The translations under genes were made by a program, and so were the position numbers. A stretch of DNA of 7,811 bases from Pseudomonadota bacterium (GTDB taxonomy: Bacteria; Pseudomonadota; Alphaproteobacteria; Rhizobiales; Xanthobacteraceae), in contig JAEZFA010000221.1 in NCBI GenBank assembly GCA_023417665.1, positions 1-7,811 on the forward strand. Reading direction: 5' to 3'. Shown piece after piece: positions 1-5,712 of the stretch; position 1 is the first letter of the stretch; every line of letters begins with the position of its first letter. The notes below the pieces were generated by a model, which was given only the letters and a program-made list of their open reading frames with translations, had not been told where the DNA came from and made no database searches.

Positions 1-197
1 TTTTGCGCGGCGCGCGTCTTCACGATCATCACCGCCTCCTGCGCGCGCTCCACCTGCCCCTCCCAGCGATAGATCGAATGCATGCCGGGCAGGATATTGA
101 CGCAGGCCGCAATGCCCTGCTCGACCAGTAACCGTCCGGTGCGCTCTGCCTCGACAAGCGAAGGATAGGTCGTATAGACGAGAACCGGCCGTTCCAT
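1..197 (-). CDS. cutA: CutA-like divalent cation tolerance protein, N-terminal part (3' end outside window)
   Basis: Reading leftward from ATG at 197, the frame stays open to the window edge and gives about 65 residues beginning MERPVLVYTTYPSL. The stretch AACVNILPGMHSIYRWEG followed by a VMIVKT strand is the characteristic core of CutA1, a small trimeric cytoplasmic protein of ferredoxin-like fold, usually about 105-115 residues, so roughly 40 residues are missing on the left. The family was named for copper/divalent cation tolerance in E. coli, but its biochemical role is still unsettled. The start is supported by a good ribosome binding site, AAGGAG at 205-210 on the minus strand, 7 bases before the ATG. 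It is divergent to nadK across only 31 bases. The family call is strong; the function beyond the family name is not shown by the sequence. Confidence 0.9.
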   Translation of the reverse strand, partial: MERPVLVYTTYPSLVEAERTGRLLVEQGIAACVNILPGMHSIYRWEGQVERAQEAVMIVKTRAAQ

Positions 198-228
198 TGC
201 CGCACTCCTTTGGCGAAGCCCGCGAGAC
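198..228. promoter_or_regulatory. 31-base divergent gap between cutA and nadK
   Basis: The two start codons are separated by only 31 bases. This gap holds the cutA ribosome binding site (AAGGAG at 205-210, minus strand) and only a poor purine stretch (GCGAGA, 222-227) before the nadK ATG. There is no room for two complete promoters, so the promoters must lie inside the opposing coding regions or overlap each other. No -35/-10 pair is recognisable in the gap itself. Confidence 0.5.
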
Positions 229-1011
229 ATGACCAAAACCGCGTCAGGTTACGACAAGATCGCCTTCGTCGCGAGCGGCGCACCGGATGCGCAGGCTGCG
301 CGCGAACGGCTGGTCGGCATGTATGGTGAAGTCGCGCTTGAGCAGGCGTCGGTGGTGGTCGCGCTCGGCGGCGACGGCTTCATGTTGCAGATGCTACACC
401 GGTTCCGCGATACCGGCATCCCGATCTACGGCATGCATCGCGGCACCATCGGCTTCCTGATGAACGAGTTTCGCGAGGAAGGCCTGCTCGACCGCCTCGC
501 CAGTGCGGAGCGCAACGTCATCCATCCGCTGATGATGGAGGCGACCGACACGGACGGAAAACTTCACACCGCACCCGCGCTCAACGAGGTGTCGCTGCTG
601 CGGCAGTCGTATCAGGCCGCCAAGCTGCGCATCCAGATCGACGGCAAGGTGCGGATGGAGGAACTGATCTGCGACGGCATGCTGGTCGCGACGCCGACCG
701 GCTCGACCGCCTACAATCTTTCGGCGCACGGTCCGATTTTGCCGCTCGCCGCGCCGTTCCTCGCGCTGACCCCGATCAGCCCGTTTCGTCCGCGGCGCTG
801 GCGCGGCGCGCTCGTTCCCGACCGCTGCAGGATCGAGATCGAAATTCTGGAAAAGGAAAAGCGCCCCGTGAACGCGGTCGCGGATCACTTCGAGGTCCGC
901 TCGGTGATTCATGTCGCCGCGCGCATGGACATGGAATCTTCGGTCGAGATGCTGTTCGACCCGGGCCACAGCCTCGACGAGCGGATCCTCAACGAACAGT
1001 TCGGCTATTGA
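229..1011 (+). CDS. nadK: NAD kinase (ATP-dependent NADP+ synthesis)
   Basis: Phosphorylates NAD+ at the 2'-hydroxyl of the adenosine ribose to make NADP+, a cytoplasmic essential step. The 260-residue length fits alphaproteobacterial NAD kinases. Visible family motifs are GGDG at residues 47-50 (with the catalytic Asp49), NE at 119-120, CDG around 148-150, and the glycine-rich TPTGSTAY at 155-162 that follows it. The late segment VNAVADHFEV at 214-223 fits the C-terminal beta domain of the family. The ATG at 229 is the only sensible start, because no ATG or GTG lies in frame upstream in the short gap to cutA; its ribosome binding site is weak. The stop TGA at 1009-1011 overlaps the TTG start of the next gene, suggesting translational coupling. 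No truncation or missing motif is seen. Confidence 0.96.
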   Translation: MTKTASGYDKIAFVASGAPDAQAARERLVGMYGEVALEQASVVVALGGDGFMLQMLHRFRDTGIPIYGMHRGTIGFLMNEFREEGLLDRLASAERNVIHPLMMEATDTDGKLHTAPALNEVSLLRQSYQAAKLRIQIDGKVRMEELICDGMLVATPTGSTAYNLSAHGPILPLAAPFLALTPISPFRPRRWRGALVPDRCRIEIEILEKEKRPVNAVADHFEVRSVIHVAARMDMESSVEMLFDPGHSLDERILNEQFGY

Positions 1012-1571
1012 GCGCAACCACGGAAATCCTGCTGATCACGGGACCTGCCGGCGTCGGCAAATCCACCTTGTGCTGGGAGATCAGCCGGCAGCTCGCAGAG
1101 CAAAACCTCGCGCACGCGGTGATCGAATCCGATGAGATCGATCGCCTCTATCCCAAACCCGGAGCCGACGAGCTCTCGAAAATTATGCCGGGCGCGAAAG
1201 ATGTCAGCGCCGCTACGCTGCAGGCGCTGTGGTCGGTCTATCGCCGGCTCGGCCATCACCGTCTCCTGATGACGGGGGTGATGATGCACCTCGGCTTCGA
1301 TCGCCGATGGATCGAACAAGCCATCCCCGACGCAACGCTTTCGGTAGTCAGGCTTTCATCCGGCGAGCAGACCCTTCGCGAGCGCCTGGCCCGGCGCGAG
1401 AGCGCCGCCTCGCTCGAAAGCCAGATCACCCGTTCGCTGCGCCAGGCCAGCTTTATGGCCGAAAACCGGGTGGAGGCCCTTTACCTCAGCACGGACGGGC
1501 AAACACCGGCGCAATTGGCAAGGGAAGTGCTGCGCCAAAGTGGCTGGGAACCCGTCTCAACCGAATATTAA
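1008..1571 (+). CDS. P-loop kinase-like ATP-binding protein, substrate unknown
   Basis: A 187-residue protein with an N-terminal beta strand leading into a Walker A motif, GPAGVGKST at residues 12-20. Next come an acidic ESDEID segment at 40-45, where small-molecule kinases of this fold often keep their substrate-binding or catalytic acidic residue, and an Arg-rich lid-like helix (RERLARRE, 125-132). This is the layout of the nucleoside-monophosphate-kinase / shikimate-gluconate kinase superfamily; zeta-toxin and chloramphenicol phosphotransferase proteins share it. I cannot assign a substrate. The start must be TTG at 1008: no other start codon lies between the nadK region and the P-loop, and the TTG overlaps the nadK stop (TTGA). 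There is no good ribosome binding site of its own, so it is probably translated by ribosomes finishing nadK. No membrane segment or signal peptide is seen. Confidence 0.8.
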   Translation: MSATTEILLITGPAGVGKSTLCWEISRQLAEQNLAHAVIESDEIDRLYPKPGADELSKIMPGAKDVSAATLQALWSVYRRLGHHRLLMTGVMMHLGFDRRWIEQAIPDATLSVVRLSSGEQTLRERLARRESAASLESQITRSLRQASFMAENRVEALYLSTDGQTPAQLAREVLRQSGWEPVSTEY

Positions 1572-1589
1572 GCCTGCCGGGCCCTAATG

Positions 1590-1617
1590 GCAGCGGTTTT
1601 CCGCGTCAGGCCGCTGC
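1590..1617 (+). repeat. 7-bp inverted repeat (possible hairpin) between kinase gene and response regulator
   Basis: GCAGCGG at 1590-1596 is the exact reverse complement of CCGCTGC at 1611-1617, with a 14-base loop beginning TTTT. It lies in the 70-base gap that ends the nadK operon and precedes the response regulator. No T-run follows the right arm, so it is not a classic intrinsic terminator. An alternative short stem, CTGCC 1574-1578 with GGCAG 1589-1593 followed by CGGTTTT, is the better terminator-like arrangement but has only five pairs. Either could be chance in GC-rich DNA. Confidence 0.3.
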
Positions 1618-1641
1618 GCCTCACGGAGTCCAGGCGCGCGC

Positions 1642-2241
1642 ATGATCCGGATTGATTTCAACCGTCTCAAGTTTCTCGTGATCGACGACAACGCCCACAT
1701 GCGGCGTATCGTGCGGCAATTGCTGCACGGCTTCGGCTCGCGCGAAATCTTCGAGGCCGAGGACGGTGCCTCCGGCCTTGAAATGTTCAGCGCGCAAAAG
1801 CCCGACATCGTGATCACCGACTGGGCCATGCCGGTCTATGACGGCATCGAATTCACCAAGACGGTGCGCAATTCCAATTCGCCGGTCACCCGCTTCGTGC
1901 CGATCATCATGCTGAGCGGCCATTCGGAAAAGCACAGCGTCATGGAGGCGCGCGACGCCGGCGTCACCGAATTCCTGACCAAGCCCGTCGCCGCAAAATC
2001 GCTCTATGAGCGCATCCTCAGCGTCGTGCTCGCGCCGCGCCCCTTCATCCGCACCAAGGACTATTTCGGCCCCGACCGCCGCCGCACCACGAACGCGAAA
2101 TATACCGGCCCGGAACGCCGCAAGGGCGTCGACGATGCCGAAGTCATCGAAGTCGCGCCGATCGACAACCGCCTGCAGTTGCAGCAGCGCAAGCAGGCGG
2201 AAACCAGTGCTGTGGGCCCGCGGCCCGGAAACGCCGCGTAG
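1642..2241 (+). CDS. CheY-like single-domain response regulator with basic GPDRRR tail
   Basis: Residues about 8-130 form a receiver domain with all key residues: acidic pair Asp15-Asp16, phospho-acceptor Asp60 in the strand IVITDWAMP, Ser92 in place of the conserved Thr/Ser, and Lys114-Pro115. No DNA-binding or enzymatic output domain follows. Instead residues 131-199 form a charged, probably disordered tail with two related motifs, YFGPDRRR (141-148) and YTGPERRK (154-161). Such tails recur in receiver proteins of Rhizobiales. It probably acts by protein-protein contact in a phosphorelay. The start at 1642 gives the MIRIDFNRLKFLVIDDN opening usual for this group. The Shine-Dalgarno is poor: GGAG at 1625-1628 is about 13 bases away. 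The Hpt gene begins 12 bases after its stop, so the two are almost surely cotranscribed. Confidence 0.9.
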   Translation: MIRIDFNRLKFLVIDDNAHMRRIVRQLLHGFGSREIFEAEDGASGLEMFSAQKPDIVITDWAMPVYDGIEFTKTVRNSNSPVTRFVPIIMLSGHSEKHSVMEARDAGVTEFLTKPVAAKSLYERILSVVLAPRPFIRTKDYFGPDRRRTTNAKYTGPERRKGVDDAEVIEVAPIDNRLQLQQRKQAETSAVGPRPGNAA

Positions 2242-2253
2242 GGATAGCCGCAA

Positions 2254-2847
2254 ATGGCAAAGCAGCAGGACAGTGACAAGTTGACGGAGCGCCGCTTCGA
2301 CGATCACTCCGTGATCGTGCCGCCGCACAAGCTCAAACATGCCGTGACCCACACGCAGGGCCCGAGCATCGTCGACATGGCGGTGGTGGAACGCGCCGAA
2401 GCCGCCCTTGCCGAACTGAAGGGCGAGTTCGTCATCTGGATGAACGACGAATGCCAGCGTCTCGATACCGCACGCCGCGCCGTTCACGAAAAAGGATTGA
2501 ACCGCTCGACCGTCGACCGGCTGCTCGTTCCGGCGCACGACATCAAGGGCGGCGCAACCACGCTGGGCTATCCGCTGGCCGAACGCATTGCGACGAGCCT
2601 GTGCCGGCTCCTGCATCATGCGCCGGATACTTTGCGCATCCCCATGGTGCTGATCGACCATCACGTCGATACCATCAAGGCGGTCGTTCGCGAGGAAGTG
2701 CTGAGCCCGGTGAACCCTTACGGCCTTGAGATTGCCGAACAGCTCTCGATCATGGTCGAGAAGTTTCTGGCTGCCGAAATGAAGGACGGCTACGCGGCCA
2801 TCGCGGGTGACGCCGCACCGCGCCTGCGGATCAAAACCGGCGTCTGA
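2254..2847 (+). CDS. Histidine phosphotransfer (Hpt) domain protein
   Basis: A 197-residue protein whose middle carries the Hpt signature AHDIKGGATTLG at residues 94-105. His95 is the expected phosphorylated residue, followed by the typical KGGA turn and a second helix (LAERIATSLCRLL). The first 40 residues are polar and probably flexible, and residues 41-80 form the preceding helix of the bundle. Hpt proteins pass phosphate between the receiver of a hybrid kinase and a terminal response regulator. The receiver gene 12 bases upstream is the natural partner, though this is inferred from position. The start at 2254 follows a modest GGGA at 2241-2244. No kinase gene lies in the window. Its stop is four bases from the stop of the convergent DUF2336 gene. 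Confidence 0.85.
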   Translation: MAKQQDSDKLTERRFDDHSVIVPPHKLKHAVTHTQGPSIVDMAVVERAEAALAELKGEFVIWMNDECQRLDTARRAVHEKGLNRSTVDRLLVPAHDIKGGATTLGYPLAERIATSLCRLLHHAPDTLRIPMVLIDHHVDTIKAVVREEVLSPVNPYGLEIAEQLSIMVEKFLAAEMKDGYAAIAGDAAPRLRIKTGV

Positions 2848-2851
2848 AACG

Positions 2852-3991
2852 CTAGGCGGCCGCCACGAGGTCGGCCGTGAAGTGCCGCGCCTCGTCCCGC
2901 GCGGCTTCGGTCGCAAAGCGGCGCAGCAGCGCGTAAAGCTCGTCCAGTTCGCCTACGGATTCCGGCGCATAGCGCGCGATCACCTGCTCCACCATCGTGC
3001 GGCCGAGCGCGGTATAGCCGGGCGTTCCCACAAAGCCCATTTCCTGCACGACTTCGATCGCGGCGCGGAAGGCGCTGTAGGCGCCCTGCGGCAGCCCTGC
3101 CCGCTCGAACAGCGCGCGGAAGCCATGACCGGAACGATCGGCAAGCACCGACGAAATCCGGCTCGCGGACAGCCCTGAAAGTTCGGAAAGCGCGTCGATC
3201 AGGAAATTCATGTTGCCCGAGAGCAGTGCGCGCAGGAGCAGCGCTCCCGTGAGCTGCCCGGTCTGCGCGAGATGACGCACGAGTGCCGCGACCTGCTCCG
3301 GCGTCTGGCCGGCAGCGATGGCGACGGTCGCGCGATCGCAGGCCTCGCGGGCGACCGATTTCGCCCGGTCTTCCGGCAGCCATGCGCGATGGGCCACGAA
3401 GCGCGCAAGCGTATCGGCAAGCGTCGCTACCAATGCCTGCCGCGTTTCGGTCGGCAGGTCGTCCCGCGAAAGCAGCGCATCGCGAATGGCGGCGAGATGC
3501 CCGTGCCGTTCGGCGATACGGGCAAGCGCGGCACCGGTGAGGTCCGCGCCGGGATTTTCGATCAGCAGCAGGCAAGCCGTGGCATGCCCGACTTCGGCAA
3601 CCGCCGCAGCTACCGCGCGGGAAACATATTCGCGCGAGGCGATCGCAAGCTGGACGTTCTCCTTGCCGCTTGCGGCGAGATCCACGAGTTCGACATCGAG
3701 CAGCACCGGCGAACGCTCGATCACGATCTCCGCAATATCGATCTGGTCCTGCGTGAGCCCGAGGATGACCGAGCGGGGCGCATCGGCGCTCGCCGCGAGT
3801 GCTTCGGCCATCGCGCGCCGGACGAGCACGGAAGGATCGTCCAGCAGCACCGTCATCGCGGCCTCCGCCGCAAGCCGGTCACCGCTCGAAAGATCGGAAT
3901 ATAGATAAGCGCGGGAGAGCGCGCTGGTCGCGTCGGCCCGCTCGCCGGGAGGTGCGGTCTGGATCCACTTCAGAAACTGGCGAACGATCAT
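2852..3991 (-). CDS. DUF2336 domain protein with HEAT-like helical repeats
   Basis: A 379-residue soluble protein of alternating short helices: early VLVRRAMAEALA, then several DIAEIVIERSPVLLD / NVQLAIASREYVSRAVAAAVAE-like segments that resemble degenerate HEAT or leucine-rich-variant repeats. I recognise the family as DUF2336, common in alphaproteobacteria and without an agreed function; a scaffold or protein-binding role is a guess from the repeat fold. I chose ATG at 3991, giving MIVRQFLKWIQTAP, because GGGG at 3997-4000 lies five bases upstream and the family typically begins this way. An in-frame TTG at 4015 would add eight residues and looks weaker. It converges on the Hpt gene with four bases between stops. 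The transglycosylase gene lies about 100 bases upstream on the same strand. No signal peptide or membrane helix is seen. Confidence 0.82.
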   Translation of the reverse strand: MIVRQFLKWIQTAPPGERADATSALSRAYLYSDLSSGDRLAAEAAMTVLLDDPSVLVRRAMAEALAASADAPRSVILGLTQDQIDIAEIVIERSPVLLDVELVDLAASGKENVQLAIASREYVSRAVAAAVAEVGHATACLLLIENPGADLTGAALARIAERHGHLAAIRDALLSRDDLPTETRQALVATLADTLARFVAHRAWLPEDRAKSVAREACDRATVAIAAGQTPEQVAALVRHLAQTGQLTGALLLRALLSGNMNFLIDALSELSGLSASRISSVLADRSGHGFRALFERAGLPQGAYSAFRAAIEVVQEMGFVGTPGYTALGRTMVEQVIARYAPESVGELDELYALLRRFATEAARDEARHFTADLVAAA

Positions 3992-4038
3992 CCCTGCCCC
4001 GCAATCGGTACTCAATGCGCAAGCCTAGGGTGCGCGCG

Positions 4039-4079
4039 CTTAACAAAGCGTTCACCGTGAATTTTCAGCTTTTGTTAAG
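4039..4079. repeat. 9-bp perfect inverted repeat upstream of the DUF2336 gene
   Basis: CTTAACAAA at 4039-4047 and TTTGTTAAG at 4071-4079 are exact reverse complements separated by 23 bases, within the 101-base gap between the transglycosylase stop and the DUF2336 start. This AT-rich dyad stands out from the GC-rich surroundings. The left arm also reads as a half-matched CtrA-like site, TTAA-N7-TTCA at 4040-4054. It could be an operator for the DUF2336 gene 48 bases downstream, or a weak hairpin after the transglycosylase gene. No T-run follows it in the minus direction, so an intrinsic terminator is less likely. Confidence 0.4.
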
Positions 4080-4092
4080 AAGCGGAAAGCGC

Positions 4093-5112
4093 TTACGACG
4101 CGCGGCGCAGGAACGGATTGACCCCGCCCCAGAGCGAGCGGACGTCCTGCGAAATCGGCGACTCGGCCGAAGGCGTGTCGTTCTGGAATAGCCCGCGGAA
4201 GATCGGGCCGTCGTGTTGCTGCGGCGTGGTGTTGTCGGGCACCACGGCGACCTGCTGGGCCGGAGCCGCCGGCGCGACGGCCTGCGCGGTGATGGTCCGG
4301 GTCGCGGGCGAAACCGCGGCGAAGGCCGTCGCCTGCGCGATCGCTCCGGGCGGCGTGATGTCGAGCGGCTCGGTCCGGCGCGGCGTGAAGAGTGCCGCGA
4401 TCTTCGTCAGCAGATTGGGGATCGGCGAATTGTGCTCGCTTACCGCCGGCGGGTTGGTGATCTGCATATTGGCGACTGCGGCCGCAGGCGCGGTGTTGTG
4501 GATATTGTCGTGCTTGGCGACCAGCACGCGGTAGGTATCCTCGATGCTGCGTGCGCCGTTCGGCCCATAGAAGATCGAACGGTTGGCGCGCGCGGCATCC
4601 GGGAATGCAGCGGCCGCCGAGGCCGCGGGATTGCTGGAGCGCAGCGACAGGAGCCGCTTCGCGCCGTTCGCACCGAGGAAATGCGCGATGTAAAGCTCGC
4701 CCGCCGAAGGATCGCGGCCGAGCACGTCACGGATGGCGGCGGCGTTCTTTTTCGAGAACGCGGCGGCCATGGTCGAAGCGATTTCGGGGTTCTCGCGCAG
4801 CTTCAGGATTTCGGCGCGGGCGCGCGGGTCGCTAACATAATAATGGCCGTTGGCGGTCCGTTCGATCTGGGCAGCCTGCGCCTGCAGCCCGAAGGCCGGA
4901 CCGTCTTCCTTCACGGTCTGGAGCCAGGTCGAATCGATGAACTGGAAAAGCCCGACCGCCGACGAGGTAGAAGCCGCCGCCTTGGGGTTCAGCGCGGACT
5001 CGCGATAGGCGGTTCTCATGAGATAATCGAAGCTGATGCCGGTCTGTTGGCTCGCACTGCGAATTGCGGCGGTGATCCGCTCACCCGTATTCAACAGCGA
5101 GTCGAGAAACAT
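4093..5112 (-). CDS. Lytic transglycosylase (SLT domain) with no visible signal peptide
   Basis: Residues about 15-160 form a lysozyme-like SLT domain. The helix YLMRTAYRESALNP carries the expected catalytic Glu38, the AVGLFQFIDSTW segment (52-63) is the conserved GLxQ block, and ELYIAHFLG at 139-147 is the later family block. Such enzymes cleave the MurNAc-GlcNAc bond of peptidoglycan with formation of 1,6-anhydro ends. Residues about 200-339 are Pro/Ala/Thr rich and low in complexity, ending SLWGGVNPFLRRAS. Odd point: the N-terminus MFLDSLLNTGERITAAIRSA is not a signal peptide. No in-frame start exists upstream before the stop at 5197-5199, although the enzyme should act in the periplasm. 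The start is supported by AGGA at 5121-5124, eight bases upstream. Export by another route (for example the flagellar one) or an intracellular role are open options. It is divergent to the MaoC gene. Confidence 0.87.
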   Translation of the reverse strand: MFLDSLLNTGERITAAIRSASQQTGISFDYLMRTAYRESALNPKAAASTSSAVGLFQFIDSTWLQTVKEDGPAFGLQAQAAQIERTANGHYYVSDPRARAEILKLRENPEIASTMAAAFSKKNAAAIRDVLGRDPSAGELYIAHFLGANGAKRLLSLRSSNPAASAAAAFPDAARANRSIFYGPNGARSIEDTYRVLVAKHDNIHNTAPAAAVANMQITNPPAVSEHNSPIPNLLTKIAALFTPRRTEPLDITPPGAIAQATAFAAVSPATRTITAQAVAPAAPAQQVAVVPDNTTPQQHDGPIFRGLFQNDTPSAESPISQDVRSLWGGVNPFLRRAS

Positions 5113-5181
5113 GGCTGGCGTCCTGCAGGCCCGGCCGCGACCCCCTTGTCGTGGACAGACCCGCTGGAACCTTGGCTTCTT

Positions 5182-5200
5182 ATGGTAAACGGAACCTTAA
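5182..5200 (-). promoter_or_regulatory. CtrA-like binding site upstream of the transglycosylase gene
   Basis: Read on the minus strand the site is TTAA, seven bases (GGTTCCG), then TTTACCAT. The known CtrA consensus in Caulobacter and relatives is TTAA-N7-TTAACC, so this differs at one base of the core and includes the CC extension. It lies 70-88 bases upstream of the transglycosylase ATG and 21-39 bases upstream of the MaoC ATG, so it could serve either gene. The transglycosylase is the more likely target because CtrA governs cell-cycle, motility and envelope genes. This is a pattern match by eye only. Confidence 0.45.
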
Positions 5201-5220
5201 CGACGAATACCGGGAGAGAA

Positions 5221-5712
5221 ATGATGGTCAGTGAAGCGTCCCGCCACCCCCGCGGCGGCATGTATTTCGAGGATTTCGAGGCAGGCACCGTGATCGAGCA
5301 CCGGCTCCGGCGCACGGTGACGCAGATGGACAACATGCTGTTCTCCAACATGACGCTCAATCCGCAGCCGCTGCATATCGACCGGGAGTTCTGCGAAAAG
5401 GAAACCCAGTGGGGCCAGCCGTTGATGAACTCGCTGTTCACGCTCGGGCTGATGATCGGGATTTCGGTGAACGACACAACTGTCGGCACCACGATTGCCA
5501 ATCTCGGCATGACCGACGTGAAGTTTCCGCACCCCCTGTTCGAGGGCGACACGGTGCGCTGCACCACAGAGGTCATGGGCAAGCGCGAATCGAAGTCCCG
5601 GCCCGATGCCGGCATCGTCGATTTCCACCACCGCACCTATAACCAGGACGGCAAGCTGGTCGCCGAATGCAAGCGTCAGGCTTTCATGCTCAAGCGCAAG
5701 ATCAACGTCTGA
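5221..5712 (+). CDS. MaoC family hydratase, likely mesaconyl/itaconyl-CoA hydratase type
   Basis: A 163-residue single hot-dog-fold protein. The opening MYFEDFEAGTVIEHRLRRTVTQ is typical of MaoC-like hydratases, followed by the active-site loop SNMTLNPQPLHID (residues 42-54) and the FPHPLFEGDTVRCTTEV block (102-118). The usual R-hydratase signature GDxNPLHxD is altered: His52 and Asp54 are present, but the Asp that normally precedes NP is not. This form resembles the subgroup acting on mesaconyl-CoA or itaconyl-CoA next to CitE-like lyases. The pairing with the lyase gene one base downstream supports that reading; the substrate is inference. Two starts are possible, ATG at 5221 or 5224; GGGAG at 5212-5216 suits 5224 slightly better by spacing. 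The protein has no export signal. The frame stays open far upstream only because it lies antisense to the transglycosylase gene. Confidence 0.85.
   Translation: MMVSEASRHPRGGMYFEDFEAGTVIEHRLRRTVTQMDNMLFSNMTLNPQPLHIDREFCEKETQWGQPLMNSLFTLGLMIGISVNDTTVGTTIANLGMTDVKFPHPLFEGDTVRCTTEVMGKRESKSRPDAGIVDFHHRTYNQDGKLVAECKRQAFMLKRKINV

Noticed and set aside
394..1017. 207-codon open frame antisense to nadK
   Set aside because: Arg/His-rich composition and no start signal; nadK on the plus strand holds all expected motifs.
1574..1600. Intrinsic terminator after the P-loop kinase gene
   Set aside because: Only a five-pair stem and four T residues separated by CGG; too weak to call.
1621..2916. 431-codon open frame on the minus strand across the signalling genes
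   Set aside because: It is antisense to the receiver and Hpt genes, whose motifs are intact, and its own translation has no recognisable family features.
3272..3908. Two overlapping plus-strand open frames inside the DUF2336 gene
   Set aside because: Low-complexity Ser/Arg/Ala translations typical of wrong frames in GC-rich DNA; the minus-strand helical-repeat protein is the coherent reading.
4013..4015. TTG start for the DUF2336 protein
   Set aside because: ATG at 3991 has a nearby G-rich ribosome site and gives the family-typical N-terminus; the extra eight residues look unrelated.
4213..5220. Long open frame on the plus strand running in front of the MaoC gene
   Set aside because: It is Arg/Gly-rich with no domain, lies antisense to the clear transglycosylase gene, and is a by-product of high GC content. 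The real MaoC protein begins at 5221 or 5224 after a ribosome binding site.
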